A stretch of 29,222 bases of DNA from Candidatus Neomicrothrix sp. UBA2110 (GCA_002331465.1 DCYM01000228.1:1-29222); one strand, 5' to 3'. Positions 14,588 to 23,122 are shown, counted from the stretch's first letter. Notes: generated from the letters alone by a model not told the origin. A program made the numbers and translations.

Positions 14588-16654
14588 ATGGCTTCGTCTC
14601 AGAACACAGCCCCAATAGCTTCTCGTCGAGCCCACACGCGCCTGACCCACGGGAAAACCAAAGAAGATCCCTGGTTTTGGTTGCGTGATCGCGATGATTC
14701 AGACGTTCTTGACTACTTACGCGCTGAAAACAGTTGGACGGATCAATCCACAGCTCATCTTGAGGGTCTGCGCAACATTCTTTTCGACGAAATCAGGTCA
14801 AGGGTGAAGGAATCGGATCAATCCGTGCCGATACCAAAGGGCCCTTGGGAATACAGAGTTAGAACGGGAGAAGGTCTTCAGTACCCCCTTCATGTTCGTC
14901 AACGTCTTGGGCACCCTGAGAGCGAAGAGGTTTTGTTGGACGAAAATGAAGCTGCGAAGGGCGCTGATTATTTCGCTGTAGGTGATCTTACGGTGAGTCC
15001 AGACCATCGATTTCTTGCTTACACCACCGATACCGAAGGTGATGAGGAGTACGACCTCACGGTCATCGACCTTCATACCCGAGAAGTCGTCGATAGTGGT
15101 ATCCGGGAACTGTCATATGGTTTGGTTTGGGCCAATGATTGCCGAACCCTCTTCATGGTTCTCACTGATGCTGCTCGGCGACCCAACAGGATCATCCGCC
15201 ATGTAGTCGGCGATTTACCCTCCAAAGATGTCACGGTGTTCACCGAACCGGACGAACGATTTTGGGCTGGAGTCGGAGGTACCCGGAGTGAAAGGTTTGT
15301 GGTGATTGGCAGTGAGTCCAAGACCTCTTCTGAATACTGGCTACTGGATGCCGACACACCCAACAATGAGCCATCACTGGTCGAACCTCGACGCGAGGGT
15401 CACGAATACCGGGTGTGCCATCAGGGCGATCGTCTATTGATTCTAACGAACGACGATGCAGTCGATTTTCGGCTGGTAGAAACTCCAGTTGATGCTCCTG
15501 GATCCAGCAACTGGCGGGAACTCATTTCACATCGTGAAGGGGTACGGATCGAGGACGTCGACACGTTTGAAACTTTCACAGTAGTTACCGAGCGTCGCCA
15601 CGCGATTCCTGTACTTCGCGTGTTGGACCACGCGACCAACAGGGAATTTGAGGTGGAGATGGATGAACCCGTCTTCGAGGCGGGACCTGGGGCCAATGCT
15701 GAGTACGAGACGCGCATATTCCGTTATGGGTACACATCAATGGTAACTCCGCCGTCGACGTTCGAAATTGATGTCGATACTCAGAAGCGCCGGCTACTTA
15801 AACAACAAGCAGTTCTGGGCGACACGGACCTAGCGGCGTACAAAAGCCAGCGCACGTGGTCCACCTCGGCTGACGGAGTTCAAGTTCCCGTAAGTATTGT
15901 TTGGCGACCCGATGCCGTCACGTGGCCAGCTCCAACGTTGCTCTACGGATATGGAGCGTACGAGGTGGGAATACCAGCATCATTTTCATCGGCGCGCCTT
16001 TCGCTTTTGGATCGAGGGGTTGTTTTCGCCATCGCTCACATTCGCGGCGGCGGAGAACTTGGCCGAACCTGGTACGAGCAGGGCCGTCTAGAACATAAGC
16101 AAAACACTTTTACCGACTTTGGGAATTGTCGGGACCATCTTGTTAGCGAGGGTTGGTCAGATGCGGACCGTGTTGTTGCTCGCGGAGCCAGCGCCGGGGG
16201 TCTTTTGATGGGGGTGATGGTCAATCAGCGACCTGATGCTTTTGCTGCCGTCGTCGCAGAAGTTCCCTTTGTCGACAATGTGAACACGATGCTTGATCCA
16301 ACGATTCCACTCACGATCACCGAGTACGACGAATGGGGAGACCCAAACGATCTACTGACCTTCGAGTTGATGTCTGCTTACGGACCCTACGAGAACGTAA
16401 CTGCCGCAGATCATCCAGCGCTACTAGTTACCGCCGGGCTGAACGACCCAAGAGTTCCGTACTGGGAACCAGCCAAGTGGGTCGCCAAACTTCGTTCCGT
16501 CAGCACATCCGAACTACCAATTTTGCTTCGAACCGAACTCGGCTCGGGTCATGGCGGACCCTCTGGTCGCTATGACGCGTGGCGAGACGAAGCCTTCATC
16601 TTGTCGTTCGCTCTAGACACGTTGAATTTGGCGGAGCATTCAGAAACCGTTTGA
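14588..16654 (+). CDS. ptrB: Oligopeptidase B (S9A prolyl oligopeptidase family)
   Basis: This cytosolic serine peptidase cleaves short peptides, in oligopeptidase B after Arg or Lys. The 688-aa length matches. The N-terminal half is the beta-propeller (about 75-405), opening with the family's DPWFWLRDRDD. The C-terminal alpha/beta hydrolase carries RGGGELGRTWYEQG, the nucleophile elbow GASAGG (S535), the acid D620 in GLNDPRVPYWEPAKW and H655 in GSGHGG. GLNDPRVPYWEPAKW is more like oligopeptidase B than prolyl oligopeptidase, which has a different Asp loop. There is no signal peptide. Its last 15 bases overlap the convergent MauE-like gene. Confidence 0.93.
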   Translation: MASSQNTAPIASRRAHTRLTHGKTKEDPWFWLRDRDDSDVLDYLRAENSWTDQSTAHLEGLRNILFDEIRSRVKESDQSVPIPKGPWEYRVRTGEGLQYPLHVRQRLGHPESEEVLLDENEAAKGADYFAVGDLTVSPDHRFLAYTTDTEGDEEYDLTVIDLHTREVVDSGIRELSYGLVWANDCRTLFMVLTDAARRPNRIIRHVVGDLPSKDVTVFTEPDERFWAGVGGTRSERFVVIGSESKTSSEYWLLDADTPNNEPSLVEPRREGHEYRVCHQGDRLLILTNDDAVDFRLVETPVDAPGSSNWRELISHREGVRIEDVDTFETFTVVTERRHAIPVLRVLDHATNREFEVEMDEPVFEAGPGANAEYETRIFRYGYTSMVTPPSTFEIDVDTQKRRLLKQQAVLGDTDLAAYKSQRTWSTSADGVQVPVSIVWRPDAVTWPAPTLLYGYGAYEVGIPASFSSARLSLLDRGVVFAIAHIRGGGELGRTWYEQGRLEHKQNTFTDFGNCRDHLVSEGWSDADRVVARGASAGGLLMGVMVNQRPDAFAAVVAEVPFVDNVNTMLDPTIPLTITEYDEWGDPNDLLTFELMSAYGPYENVTAADHPALLVTAGLNDPRVPYWEPAKWVAKLRSVSTSELPILLRTELGSGHGGPSGRYDAWRDEAFILSFALDTLNLAEHSETV

Positions 16655-17014
16655 CAGGGCGGCCAATGCGAGAAGGATCAAGTTACGAACGACCGAACTG
16701 CTGCCTACTGGGCGAGCTGACCATCGGCCAAAACATGCACACACTGGTCGCTCACTGAGTGGGCGGCGCATGGCACGCAATATCGCGACGGTGAATCCTG
16801 CTAGTACTAGCTCCGCCAGTAAAGATGGAACCGGAGCAGCTACGCCAGCGACGAGTAAAGCGCCCAAAGCAATCTCCGCCGGAGCGATTAACGGAACTAT
16901 TTGGCGCGGCGCCCCCAACGTCATCGCCGCAGTGGGCCAAGATTGGTCACGCAGTTTCAATGCACCAGAGAGTAAGAAAACTGCCCCGAGCACTATTCGC
17001 GCCACTACCGACAC
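16640..17014 (-). CDS. MauE/DoxX-like small integral membrane protein
   Basis: This 124-aa protein has four predicted hydrophobic segments (about 2-17, 38-60, 63-80 and 108-122). The first segment LGAVFLLSGALKLRD matches the MauE/DoxX start, and CACFGRW after the third segment is the MauE-type Cys pair. MauE relatives sit in the membrane and support disulfide or electron transfer to periplasmic redox proteins. It lies 9 bp downstream of the flavin reductase gene on the same strand, so they are probably co-transcribed. Its 3' end overlaps the oligopeptidase by 15 bases. A thioredoxin-domain gene is divergent upstream, which may fit a thiol-redox role, but that is inference. Confidence 0.8.
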   Translation of the reverse strand: MSVVARIVLGAVFLLSGALKLRDQSWPTAAMTLGAPRQIVPLIAPAEIALGALLVAGVAAPVPSLLAELVLAGFTVAILRAMRRPLSERPVCACFGRWSARPVGSSSVVRNLILLALAALSNGF

Positions 17015-17023
17015 TGCCTTAAC

Positions 17024-17500
17024 TCAGCCGAAAGTGCCGTAGTTGCCCTGAAAGAAAAGTAGCGGTTTTTTACTTTCCAATACTTCAAGTTCTATGACCC
17101 GACCCACGACAATGTGGTGGTCGCCACCATCAAGTATCGCCTCGATCTCACAATCAATATAGGCAATTGAACCCGCGATAATTGGTGATCCTGATGGGCC
17201 TGGGGACCACTCTACGTCAGCAAATTTGTCATCTGAACGGCTTGCCATTACTCCACAAACCTCCATTTGATCTTGACCCATAACGTTGACGCAAAATGAA
17301 CCCGACGCTCGGATTTCTTCCCAGGATCCAGACTCTTTCCCAGGCAAAAAAGCCACCAAAGGGGGGTCAAGGGACACGGACGTAAAAGAGCCAATGGCCA
17401 TGCCGATTGGCTGCCCATCATTGACCGCGGTCACCGCAGTGACCCCCGTAGCAAAATGCCCCAACACATTTCGAAAGACTCCAGAATCGATCGTGCTCAC
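17024..17500 (-). CDS. Flavin reductase-like, FMN-binding domain protein
   Basis: This 158-aa split-barrel flavin reductase supplies reduced FMN or FAD to a monooxygenase using NAD(P)H. The signature FRNVLGHFATGVTAVTAV, followed by GMAIGSFTSVSLDPPLVAF, is characteristic, and GDHHIVVGRV is the conserved C-terminal His region. I chose GTG at 17500, with AAGGAG upstream at five bases of spacing; the frame is open for 18 codons further but without a ribosome site. It leads a two-gene unit with the MauE-like gene. The luciferase-like monooxygenases at 25-27 kb are conceivable partners, but they are not adjacent. Confidence 0.9.
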   Translation of the reverse strand: MSTIDSGVFRNVLGHFATGVTAVTAVNDGQPIGMAIGSFTSVSLDPPLVAFLPGKESGSWEEIRASGSFCVNVMGQDQMEVCGVMASRSDDKFADVEWSPGPSGSPIIAGSIAYIDCEIEAILDGGDHHIVVGRVIELEVLESKKPLLFFQGNYGTFG

Positions 17501-17594
17501 TGTGGCTCCTTGTTCGAAGACTCCGCCGGAGCGTAGCGCCGGAAGTAACCCCACTGTTTCGAACTCCTCATCAGATGCGATTATCGTCGCCGGT

Positions 17595-19043
17595 ATGAGT
17601 CAAACCGAGATACCTGATTTACCCGATGGTCTCGTGGCGGTCGTAAAGCAAGATTGCCCTACGTGTGAGCTGATCGCTCCTGTGCTCGGCGAGTTAGCGG
17701 AGAAGTCTGATCTGACAGTCTTCACTCAGGACGATCCGAATTTTCCCGCAGAAATCAGCAACCGAATCTTGGACGCTGATTTAGCCATCTCTTGGCATCA
17801 TGACATTGAGACCGTTCCAACACTTCTACTCGTCCGAAATAGCCAAGAAATAGACCGGACTGTGGGTTGGTCCCGTCCTCAGTGGGAACGACTGTCTGGA
17901 GTGTCAGAACTTGGGGTTCACTTACCGGACCAGCGGCCGGGCTGTGGTTCATTGTCCGTCGATCCATCATTAAACGCTGAGCTCACTGTCAGATTCGGCG
18001 GATCCAAACTCCGGGGAAGACGCGTCGAATTCGCGTCTCTGGAAGACACTCACGAAGCTTTGTTCGAAAGAGGCTGGACTGACGGGCTACCTGTAGTTCC
18101 GCCCACCGAGGCCCGGGTACTCGCGATGCTTGAAGGCACGACTCGTTCACCTGAGGACATTGTTGCGACTGTCCCACCTAACTTAGTGCCGTGCACTGTT
18201 GAAAAAGTCGCCGTTAACGCGGTGATGGCTGGATGTCGGCCCGAATATCTTCCCGTGGTGCTCGCGGCTCTGGAGGCGGTTTGTACTGATGGGTTCAACA
18301 TGCATGGCTTGTTGGCAACGACCATGCCTCATGCTCCGGTGCTCGTCGTCAATGGACCAATTGCCACAAAAATTGGCATGAACTCCGAGAACAACGCGTT
18401 CGGTCAGGGAAACCGGGCTAACAGCACCATTGGACGTGCCCTTCAACTAGTTATACGAAACGTCGGGGGCGGGCGGCCAGGGGAAGTTGATCGAGCAGCG
18501 CTTGGGTCTCCCGCCAAAGTTGGATTCTGTTTTGCTGAACGAGAAGCGGATTCGCCCTGGACACCGATTTCAACGATGTACGGGTTCCCGAGCGGAACGA
18601 ACACAGTTTTAGCTTTCCCAGGGGAAGCCCCGAGAAATGTCGTCGATCAGTTATCACGAGACCCTGAGTCTCTTGCCCGCACCTATGCCGCAAATCTGAT
18701 CTCGATTCAGCACCCAAAACTTATTCTGGGTTTCGACGCAATCTTGGCGGTGGCACCCGACCACTCCCGAATCTTTGGTGATGCGGGTTGGTCTCGAGAG
18801 AAGCTAGTTGATCGGATTGTTGCACTCACCGTCAGACCTGGGAAGGAGTTAATTCGAGGGGCAGGAGGGATTCCAGAAGGCCTACCTGAAGCGATGGCAG
18901 ACCTCGATCTTCCGAAATTCCGCCCTAATGGGTTACACATAGTGCATTGTGGTGGCGGAGCTGGACTATTTTCGGCAATTATTGGGGGATGGGTGAACGG
19001 CGAGATGGGGTCGAACCCAGTTTGCGTCGAAATCATTCCGTAG
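17595..19043 (+). CDS. Thioredoxin-domain fusion protein, partner of the UGSC selenoprotein
   Basis: The 482-aa protein (ATG 17595) has an N-terminal thioredoxin-like domain (about 1-105) with the redox motif CPTC (C21, C24) and the cis-Pro in ETVPTLLLV (P75). A large domain (about 140-482) follows, of a family I cannot name, with WTDGLPVVPPTEARV, NLVPCTVEKVAVNAVMAGC and IVHCGGGAG. The frame is open for 103 codons upstream, but that stretch is antisense to the flavin reductase. Only 13 bp separate it from the selenoprotein gene. An operon of a Trx-domain protein with a Sec protein suggests it reduces or works with the selenol. The catalytic function of the large domain is unknown. Confidence 0.8.
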   Translation: MSQTEIPDLPDGLVAVVKQDCPTCELIAPVLGELAEKSDLTVFTQDDPNFPAEISNRILDADLAISWHHDIETVPTLLLVRNSQEIDRTVGWSRPQWERLSGVSELGVHLPDQRPGCGSLSVDPSLNAELTVRFGGSKLRGRRVEFASLEDTHEALFERGWTDGLPVVPPTEARVLAMLEGTTRSPEDIVATVPPNLVPCTVEKVAVNAVMAGCRPEYLPVVLAALEAVCTDGFNMHGLLATTMPHAPVLVVNGPIATKIGMNSENNAFGQGNRANSTIGRALQLVIRNVGGGRPGEVDRAALGSPAKVGFCFAEREADSPWTPISTMYGFPSGTNTVLAFPGEAPRNVVDQLSRDPESLARTYAANLISIQHPKLILGFDAILAVAPDHSRIFGDAGWSREKLVDRIVALTVRPGKELIRGAGGIPEGLPEAMADLDLPKFRPNGLHIVHCGGGAGLFSAIIGGWVNGEMGSNPVCVEIIP

Positions 19044-19056
19044 CAAGGGAGAACCT

Positions 19057-19572
19057 ATGACCAAGGTGCTAGATCCAACGAACGAGACTGAACCTGCAAA
19101 GATTCCGCGAGTTGATCGCCCGACCAGCCTTGATGGCTTAACCGTCGGTTTGCTTGACATCAGTAAGCCGAGAGGCGACCGCTTTCTCGATCGGATCGAA
19201 GAACGCCTTGTGGAGCGCGGACTTCGTGTGGAGCGGTTTCGTAAGCCAACTTTCACAAAACCAGCTCCTGTTGATTTACGGCACGAAATCGCCACTAAGT
19301 GCGATGTTGTGATCGAGGCCCTAGCCGATTGAGGCAGTTGCACGTCATGCAGTGTGCATGACATCGCTGACCTGGAACGACGTGGGCTTCCAGGGGTTTT
19401 TGTAGCTACCACCCAGTTCATTGATGGTGCTGAGGTGCAAGGAAAGTCTCTGGGATTTGATCCGGCCGCTGTTTGGGTCGAACACCCGATTCAAGATCGT
19501 ACTGACGATGAGATGGTGACGATTGCCGACAAAGCAATCGACGAGCTACTTGACCAAATCACCAAGCAGTAA
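19057..19572 (+). CDS. UGSC-family selenoprotein; in-frame TGA read as selenocysteine
   Basis: A strong AAGGGAG lies 5 bases before ATG 19057. The frame runs 91 codons to TGA at 19330-19332, then continues in the same register for 79 sense codons to TAA at 19570-19572. The junction reads ALAD-U-GSCTSCSVHD, which is the UGSC motif of a known selenoprotein family (Sec or Cys homologues). The full product is 171 aa with Sec at 92 and further Cys at 94 and 97. A hairpin downstream of the TGA fits a bacterial SECIS. Sequence on both sides is protein-like (e.g. LTVGLLDISKPRGDRFLDRI and GVFVATTQFIDGAEV). The biochemical role is unknown; a redox or thiol-type reaction is likely. Its last 27 bases overlap convergent mutY. 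Confidence 0.88.
19330..19362 (+). promoter_or_regulatory. Sec codon (TGA 19330-19332) with bacterial SECIS-like hairpin
   Basis: After the TGA, 11 bases lead to a perfect 8-bp stem GTCATGCA (19344-19351) / TGCATGAC (19355-19362) closed by the three-base loop GTG. Bacterial SECIS elements lie directly 3' of the UGA inside the coding region and have a short apical loop with G among its first bases, which is what is seen. SelB would bind this hairpin in the mRNA. The machinery genes selA, selB, selC and selD are not in the window. Confidence 0.82.
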
Positions 19573-20454
19573 CACTTCGCCTTGAGAAGCGACGAGACCT
19601 TCATCTCGGAGATCATTGACCAGTTGAGCTACGCGGCATGGTTCGCCAAGAAGCCCCATTACTGCAGCCGCGTCGGACGTTTTCATTGAACCTTGGGCCA
19701 ACGCTGACAACAGCCGTCCCCTCGCTTGACGATTGCTTCCGGGGAATGGTTGTTGTCTTTTACTGACTCCCGCGCTTCCTTCAGCAGGATCTTTACCCGC
19801 TCCCTGCCACGCACACCATGGCTTCACGGGGCAGCTGCGACATTGAGGGTTTCGTTTAGTGCAGACGGTCGCTGCCAAGTCGAACAGTCCCTGATTCCAG
19901 TCCCACGACTGGCCAGGTGCCACGATCTTGTCGGCTAACTCCTGAGCAGCTTTTGGACGCAGAGAACTACCGCACCAACGCGCGAGTAATCGACCCACGT
20001 TGGTGTCCACCACACCCAGCTCTGTTTCAAAGGCAAAAACCATCACCGCTCTCGCCGTATATGGGCCTACCCCCGGCAATTGCAGAAGTTGACCTAACTC
20101 CTGTGGGACTCTGCCTTGATGTAGTTTCGTTATCTGTTGCGCCGCCTGATGAAGGTTCCGGGCTCGGCGCGGGTATCCGAGCCCTCTCCAAAACCTCAGT
20201 ACCTCGGAAAGCTTGACACGAGCAAGATCCTCGGGGGTTGGCCAGTAATCCAAAAAATCTGAATATTTGACTTCGACTCGACTGACCTGTGTCTGTTGGA
20301 GCATCACCTCGGAGACCAACACAGCCCAAGGGTCTCGTGTTGAACGCCACGGTAGATCGCGTCGAGATTTGGCAGCCCACCGAAGTAGGGCGCTGGTGAA
20401 GTCCTCCCCTTCTAGAACGCCTTGAAACTCAACGATTTCAGGTGTCGATGCCAT
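19546..20454 (-). CDS. mutY: A/G-specific adenine glycosylase MutY (short form)
   Basis: MutY removes adenine mispaired with 8-oxoguanine. The 302-aa protein has the catalytic Glu in SEVMLQQTQVSRV (E49), the helix-hairpin-helix LPGVGPYTARA (from 126), D150 in VVDTNVGR, and the [4Fe-4S] loop C198-x6-C205-x2-C208-x5-C214. The C-terminal part (about 240-302) is a short helical/winged-looking region rather than the full NUDIX-like domain of E. coli MutY; this short form is common in actinobacteria. It needs an Fe-S cluster, so it is a potential client of the suf system here. Its start faces the dehydrogenase gene across 245 bp. Confidence 0.93.
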   Translation of the reverse strand: MASTPEIVEFQGVLEGEDFTSALLRWAAKSRRDLPWRSTRDPWAVLVSEVMLQQTQVSRVEVKYSDFLDYWPTPEDLARVKLSEVLRFWRGLGYPRRARNLHQAAQQITKLHQGRVPQELGQLLQLPGVGPYTARAVMVFAFETELGVVDTNVGRLLARWCGSSLRPKAAQELADKIVAPGQSWDWNQGLFDLAATVCTKRNPQCRSCPVKPWCAWQGAGKDPAEGSAGVSKRQQPFPGSNRQARGRLLSALAQGSMKTSDAAAVMGLLGEPCRVAQLVNDLRDEGLVASQGEVLLLGDLVK

Positions 20455-20699
20455 AAGAAAAGTTTACGTTCGCCTCTGCCTCTTGCTTACAAATCGTGAT
20501 GTTGCGCCAAGAATAGGTATTCAAAGATCCCTCAGTTTGGGGTAGGGGGTATGAATAGCGATGCATCGAAAAGAATCATCAACATCTGGGAGCAATACTT
20601 CCCTCTAGAGTTCACCATGCTCGATAGAAACTTTGTGCCTTCGAGTCCTCTGCCCATAGCCTGTGTCATTGTCCCGACTTGACGAAGTGGTGAAGAATT
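20455..20699. other. Longest intergenic stretch (245 bp), divergent promoters expected
   Basis: This region separates divergent mutY and the acyl-CoA dehydrogenase gene, so promoters for both are expected. It contains a 43-codon plus-strand frame at 20551-20682 preceded directly by a G-run (TAGGGGGT). That run is too close to the ATG to be a good ribosome site, and the peptide shows no recognisable feature, so I do not call a gene. No repeat, tRNA or clear terminator was seen. Confidence 0.5.
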
Positions 20700-22280
20700 A
20701 TGACTGCACCGGATCTCCAAGCCGCTGCTGATGCGTTAGCAATTGGTGTATCGATAATTGATCGCGCTGTCAGTCACGCAGCTGCTCTACCTGATGCAGA
20801 CGAGCACCAAAGCCTTCTTTATGACCTCGCGCATGCCGCGTCTGCAATCGAAATCAGTCGCTCATTACTCGATTACGGGGCCAAGGGAGAGAATGAGGGG
20901 AAACTAGCTTGCGCGTTCATTGCTGATGTGTTGGCGGACCTCCACTCCAAGCTCTTTGGCCGCGAAACCGCTTGGGGGGTGGAAAACGGGGAACTGGACC
21001 CCGCTCGGGAATTCATTCGCCTTTTCCGAGATCCGCAATTCGTGGCTCAACTAGCGCTGGTGGAAGCACCTCGGCACCTTGACGAAGACTTCGAAATGGT
21101 GGCCGATACCTTCCGCCGTTTTGCCAACGACAAGATTGCGCCTCAAGCGGAGCACATTCATCGCCAGGACACTGACATCCCCGAAGACATCATCAGTGGT
21201 TTAGCTGAGCTTGGATGCTTCGGCTTGTCAGTCCCCGAAGAATACGGCGGTTTCGCTACAGGGAGCGAGAGCGACTACATGGGAATGGTAATCGCGACTG
21301 AAGAGCTTTCTCGGGCGTCGTTGGGTGCTGGAGGTTCTCTCATCACAAGACCAGAGATCTTGACTAGAGCACTCGAGCGAGGCGGAACAGAAGAACAAAA
21401 GCGCGAGTGGTTTCCTAAAATCGCGACCGGCGAGACAATGGTCGCTGTCGCTGTCACTGAACCCGACTACGGGTCTGACGTCGCAAATTTAAAAGTCACG
21501 GCAACTGCCGTCGACGCCGGTTGGGTCATAAACGGAGTCAAGACGTGGTGCACATTTGCTGGAAGAGCAAACGTGTTGATGTTGCTGGCGCGCACCGACC
21601 CTGATCGCAGCAAAACTCATCGCGGCCTCAGTTTGTTTATTGTGCCCAAGCCCGAGGCAGAAGGACACAGTTTCGAATTCTCCCAGAACAATGGTGGCTC
21701 AATGGAGGGGCGAGCGATCCCAACTTTGGGCTATCGAGGCATGCACAGCTTTGAAATAGCGTTCGACAATTGGTTCGTTCCGGAACAAAATTTGATCGGC
21801 GGCGAGGAGGGACTGGGCAAAGGCTTTTACATGCAGATGGCTGGTTTCGAGAACGGCCGACTCCAAACTGCCGCTCGAGCAGTAGGCGTTATGCAAGCGG
21901 CGTACGAAGAAGCTCGCGCCTATGCGCAAGACAGGTCAGTTTTTGGCCGACCAGTCATCGAATACCAACTCACTCAGGCAAAACTGGGGCGGATGGCTGC
22001 AATCATTCAGGGCTCGCGCCAGTACAGCTACTCGGTGGCTCAAATGATGGCAAAGGGCGAAGGACGCCTGGAAGCTTCAATGGTAAAAGCTTACGTCTGC
22101 AAAGCCGCTGAATGGGTTACGCGCGAGGCCCTTCAAATCCACGGCGGTTTCGGCTTTGCCGAGGAGTACACAGTCAGTCGTCTTTTTGTCGATGCACGTG
22201 TGTTGTCCATCTTTGAAGGTGCGGACGAAACCTTGTGTCTAAAGCTGATCGCGCGCCGATTGTTAGCCGACGCGCGTTAA
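20700..22280 (+). CDS. mcd: Acyl-CoA dehydrogenase, probably (2S)-methylsuccinyl-CoA dehydrogenase
   Basis: This flavoprotein dehydrogenase has 526 aa, longer than ordinary acyl-CoA dehydrogenases (about 380-400) because of an extra N-terminal helical domain of about 130 residues. Methylsuccinyl-CoA dehydrogenase (Mcd) of the ethylmalonyl-CoA pathway has the same extension. The catalytic core includes LGCFGLSVPEEYGG, VAVTEPDYGSDV (FAD/substrate loop), KTWCTFAGRANVLMLLARTDPD (a Mcd-like stretch), QIHGGFGFAEEY and the catalytic Glu in LSIFEGADET (E506). Malyl-CoA lyase-like genes at 8.5-10.5 kb support the pathway assignment, although they are 10 kb away. A generic acyl-CoA dehydrogenase with an N-terminal extension remains the alternative. 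Confidence 0.78.
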   Translation: MTAPDLQAAADALAIGVSIIDRAVSHAAALPDADEHQSLLYDLAHAASAIEISRSLLDYGAKGENEGKLACAFIADVLADLHSKLFGRETAWGVENGELDPAREFIRLFRDPQFVAQLALVEAPRHLDEDFEMVADTFRRFANDKIAPQAEHIHRQDTDIPEDIISGLAELGCFGLSVPEEYGGFATGSESDYMGMVIATEELSRASLGAGGSLITRPEILTRALERGGTEEQKREWFPKIATGETMVAVAVTEPDYGSDVANLKVTATAVDAGWVINGVKTWCTFAGRANVLMLLARTDPDRSKTHRGLSLFIVPKPEAEGHSFEFSQNNGGSMEGRAIPTLGYRGMHSFEIAFDNWFVPEQNLIGGEEGLGKGFYMQMAGFENGRLQTAARAVGVMQAAYEEARAYAQDRSVFGRPVIEYQLTQAKLGRMAAIIQGSRQYSYSVAQMMAKGEGRLEASMVKAYVCKAAEWVTREALQIHGGFGFAEEYTVSRLFVDARVLSIFEGADETLCLKLIARRLLADAR

Positions 22281-22282
22281 CT

Positions 22283-22295
22283 GGCCTTTCAGGCC
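22283..22295. terminator. Weak hairpin between convergent genes
   Basis: GGCCT-TTC-AGGCC forms a 5-bp GC-rich stem just after the dehydrogenase stop and before the stop of the convergent IF-2B-like gene. It has no T-tract, so a terminator role is suggested by position only. Confidence 0.28.
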
Positions 22296-22309
22296 TCCGC
22301 TTCGCAACG

Positions 22310-23122
22310 TTAGAGACCCGGGCGAAGAAGTTCGGCTGCAACACCACAGTCCTCTCTCATAGCGACGTTGGATAAAGTCATTCCTTTGGGTCCAACGACG
22401 TGAGTGATCACTGTCATAGGAACAACTTCTTCATCGGCTTCTAGAGGATTTTGTTTCGCTAGCTGGTCTTCTATTACTTCGAAGAAGCGTTGCGGGAGGG
22501 CTCGACCGGCTCCTACGACAACCCATGTCTGTTTGCCTGCGTGTAGTCCACAAATCGCAGCCGCATAGGAACCCGAAGGGGCTATCAGGGCTTCGGGACC
22601 CGCTGCGGCGGCTTCAATGATGACAACGTCAGCCGTGGCACAGGCTTGTCCTAGCCCAGTTAACGGAACTTCGGTTACTTCGACTTCACGTCGCATAAGT
22701 GCCCGGGCAAGTCCTGCTCCTTCACCATAAGCATCTATTACCCGCACGCTGACGTCACGGCGAAGGTGAATGCTTTCCATGGCTAAGTCAGGCCAGCCGA
22801 TGACGGCTATCGTCGCCCCATTCGGAAGGGCAGAAGCGACGCGGCTCGGCGTTGGGTCAACGTTGAGTTCTTGTACAAAGTCCACGGCTGCCCTTTGGGC
22901 ATCTGCTGCAATCAACACCTTGCTAGCCATCGCCCAGAGGGAGCCAGCTAGAGGGTGGTGATGCAACATCCGTCGGCACGCATTGACCAGCTCAGCGGGT
23001 TCACCCCAAAGTGAGGCCAACGCATCAGCTGCTTCGCGGGCCAAATCGAGTTGGTCAACGCCACCAGCGCGAGCTACATATCGAAGCCGTTCGATGGGAT
23101 GCACGAGAGCAGATTGCCACAT
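22310..23122 (-). CDS. IF-2B/methylthioribose-1-phosphate isomerase-like Rossmann protein
   Basis: The 270-aa protein resembles the C-terminal Rossmann half of the eIF-2B alpha/beta/delta and MtnA superfamily. The N-terminal part (about 1-90) is helical. It is followed by the sugar-phosphate isomerase-like pattern TIAVIGWPDLAMESI, VRVIDAYGEGAGLARALMRR, ADVVIIEAAAAGPEALIAPSGS and TWVVVGAGRALPQRFFE. Members of this wider group bind or isomerise phosphorylated sugars, but several key residues of bona fide MtnA cannot be confirmed here, so the activity is unknown. It starts at ATG 23122, only 14 bp from the start of the divergent redoxin-like gene. The two are therefore probably co-regulated, with promoters reaching into each other's coding region. 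Confidence 0.6.
   Translation of the reverse strand: MWQSALVHPIERLRYVARAGGVDQLDLAREAADALASLWGEPAELVNACRRMLHHHPLAGSLWAMASKVLIAADAQRAAVDFVQELNVDPTPSRVASALPNGATIAVIGWPDLAMESIHLRRDVSVRVIDAYGEGAGLARALMRREVEVTEVPLTGLGQACATADVVIIEAAAAGPEALIAPSGSYAAAICGLHAGKQTWVVVGAGRALPQRFFEVIEDQLAKQNPLEADEEVVPMTVITHVVGPKGMTLSNVAMREDCGVAAELLRPGL

Noticed and set aside
17286..17594. 103-codon N-terminal extension of the thioredoxin-fusion gene
   Set aside because: It is antisense to most of the flavin reductase gene and lacks thioredoxin-like sequence; MSQTE at 17595 is followed directly by the domain.
19330..19332. Reading the TGA as a genuine stop, frameshift or pseudogene
   Set aside because: The frame resumes in the same register with the UGSC motif, the downstream protein is well formed, and a SECIS-like hairpin follows. 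No frameshift is needed.
20551..20682. 43-codon small gene in the mutY-mcd gap
   Set aside because: The ribosome site is too close to the ATG and the peptide has no recognisable feature. Comparative data would be needed.
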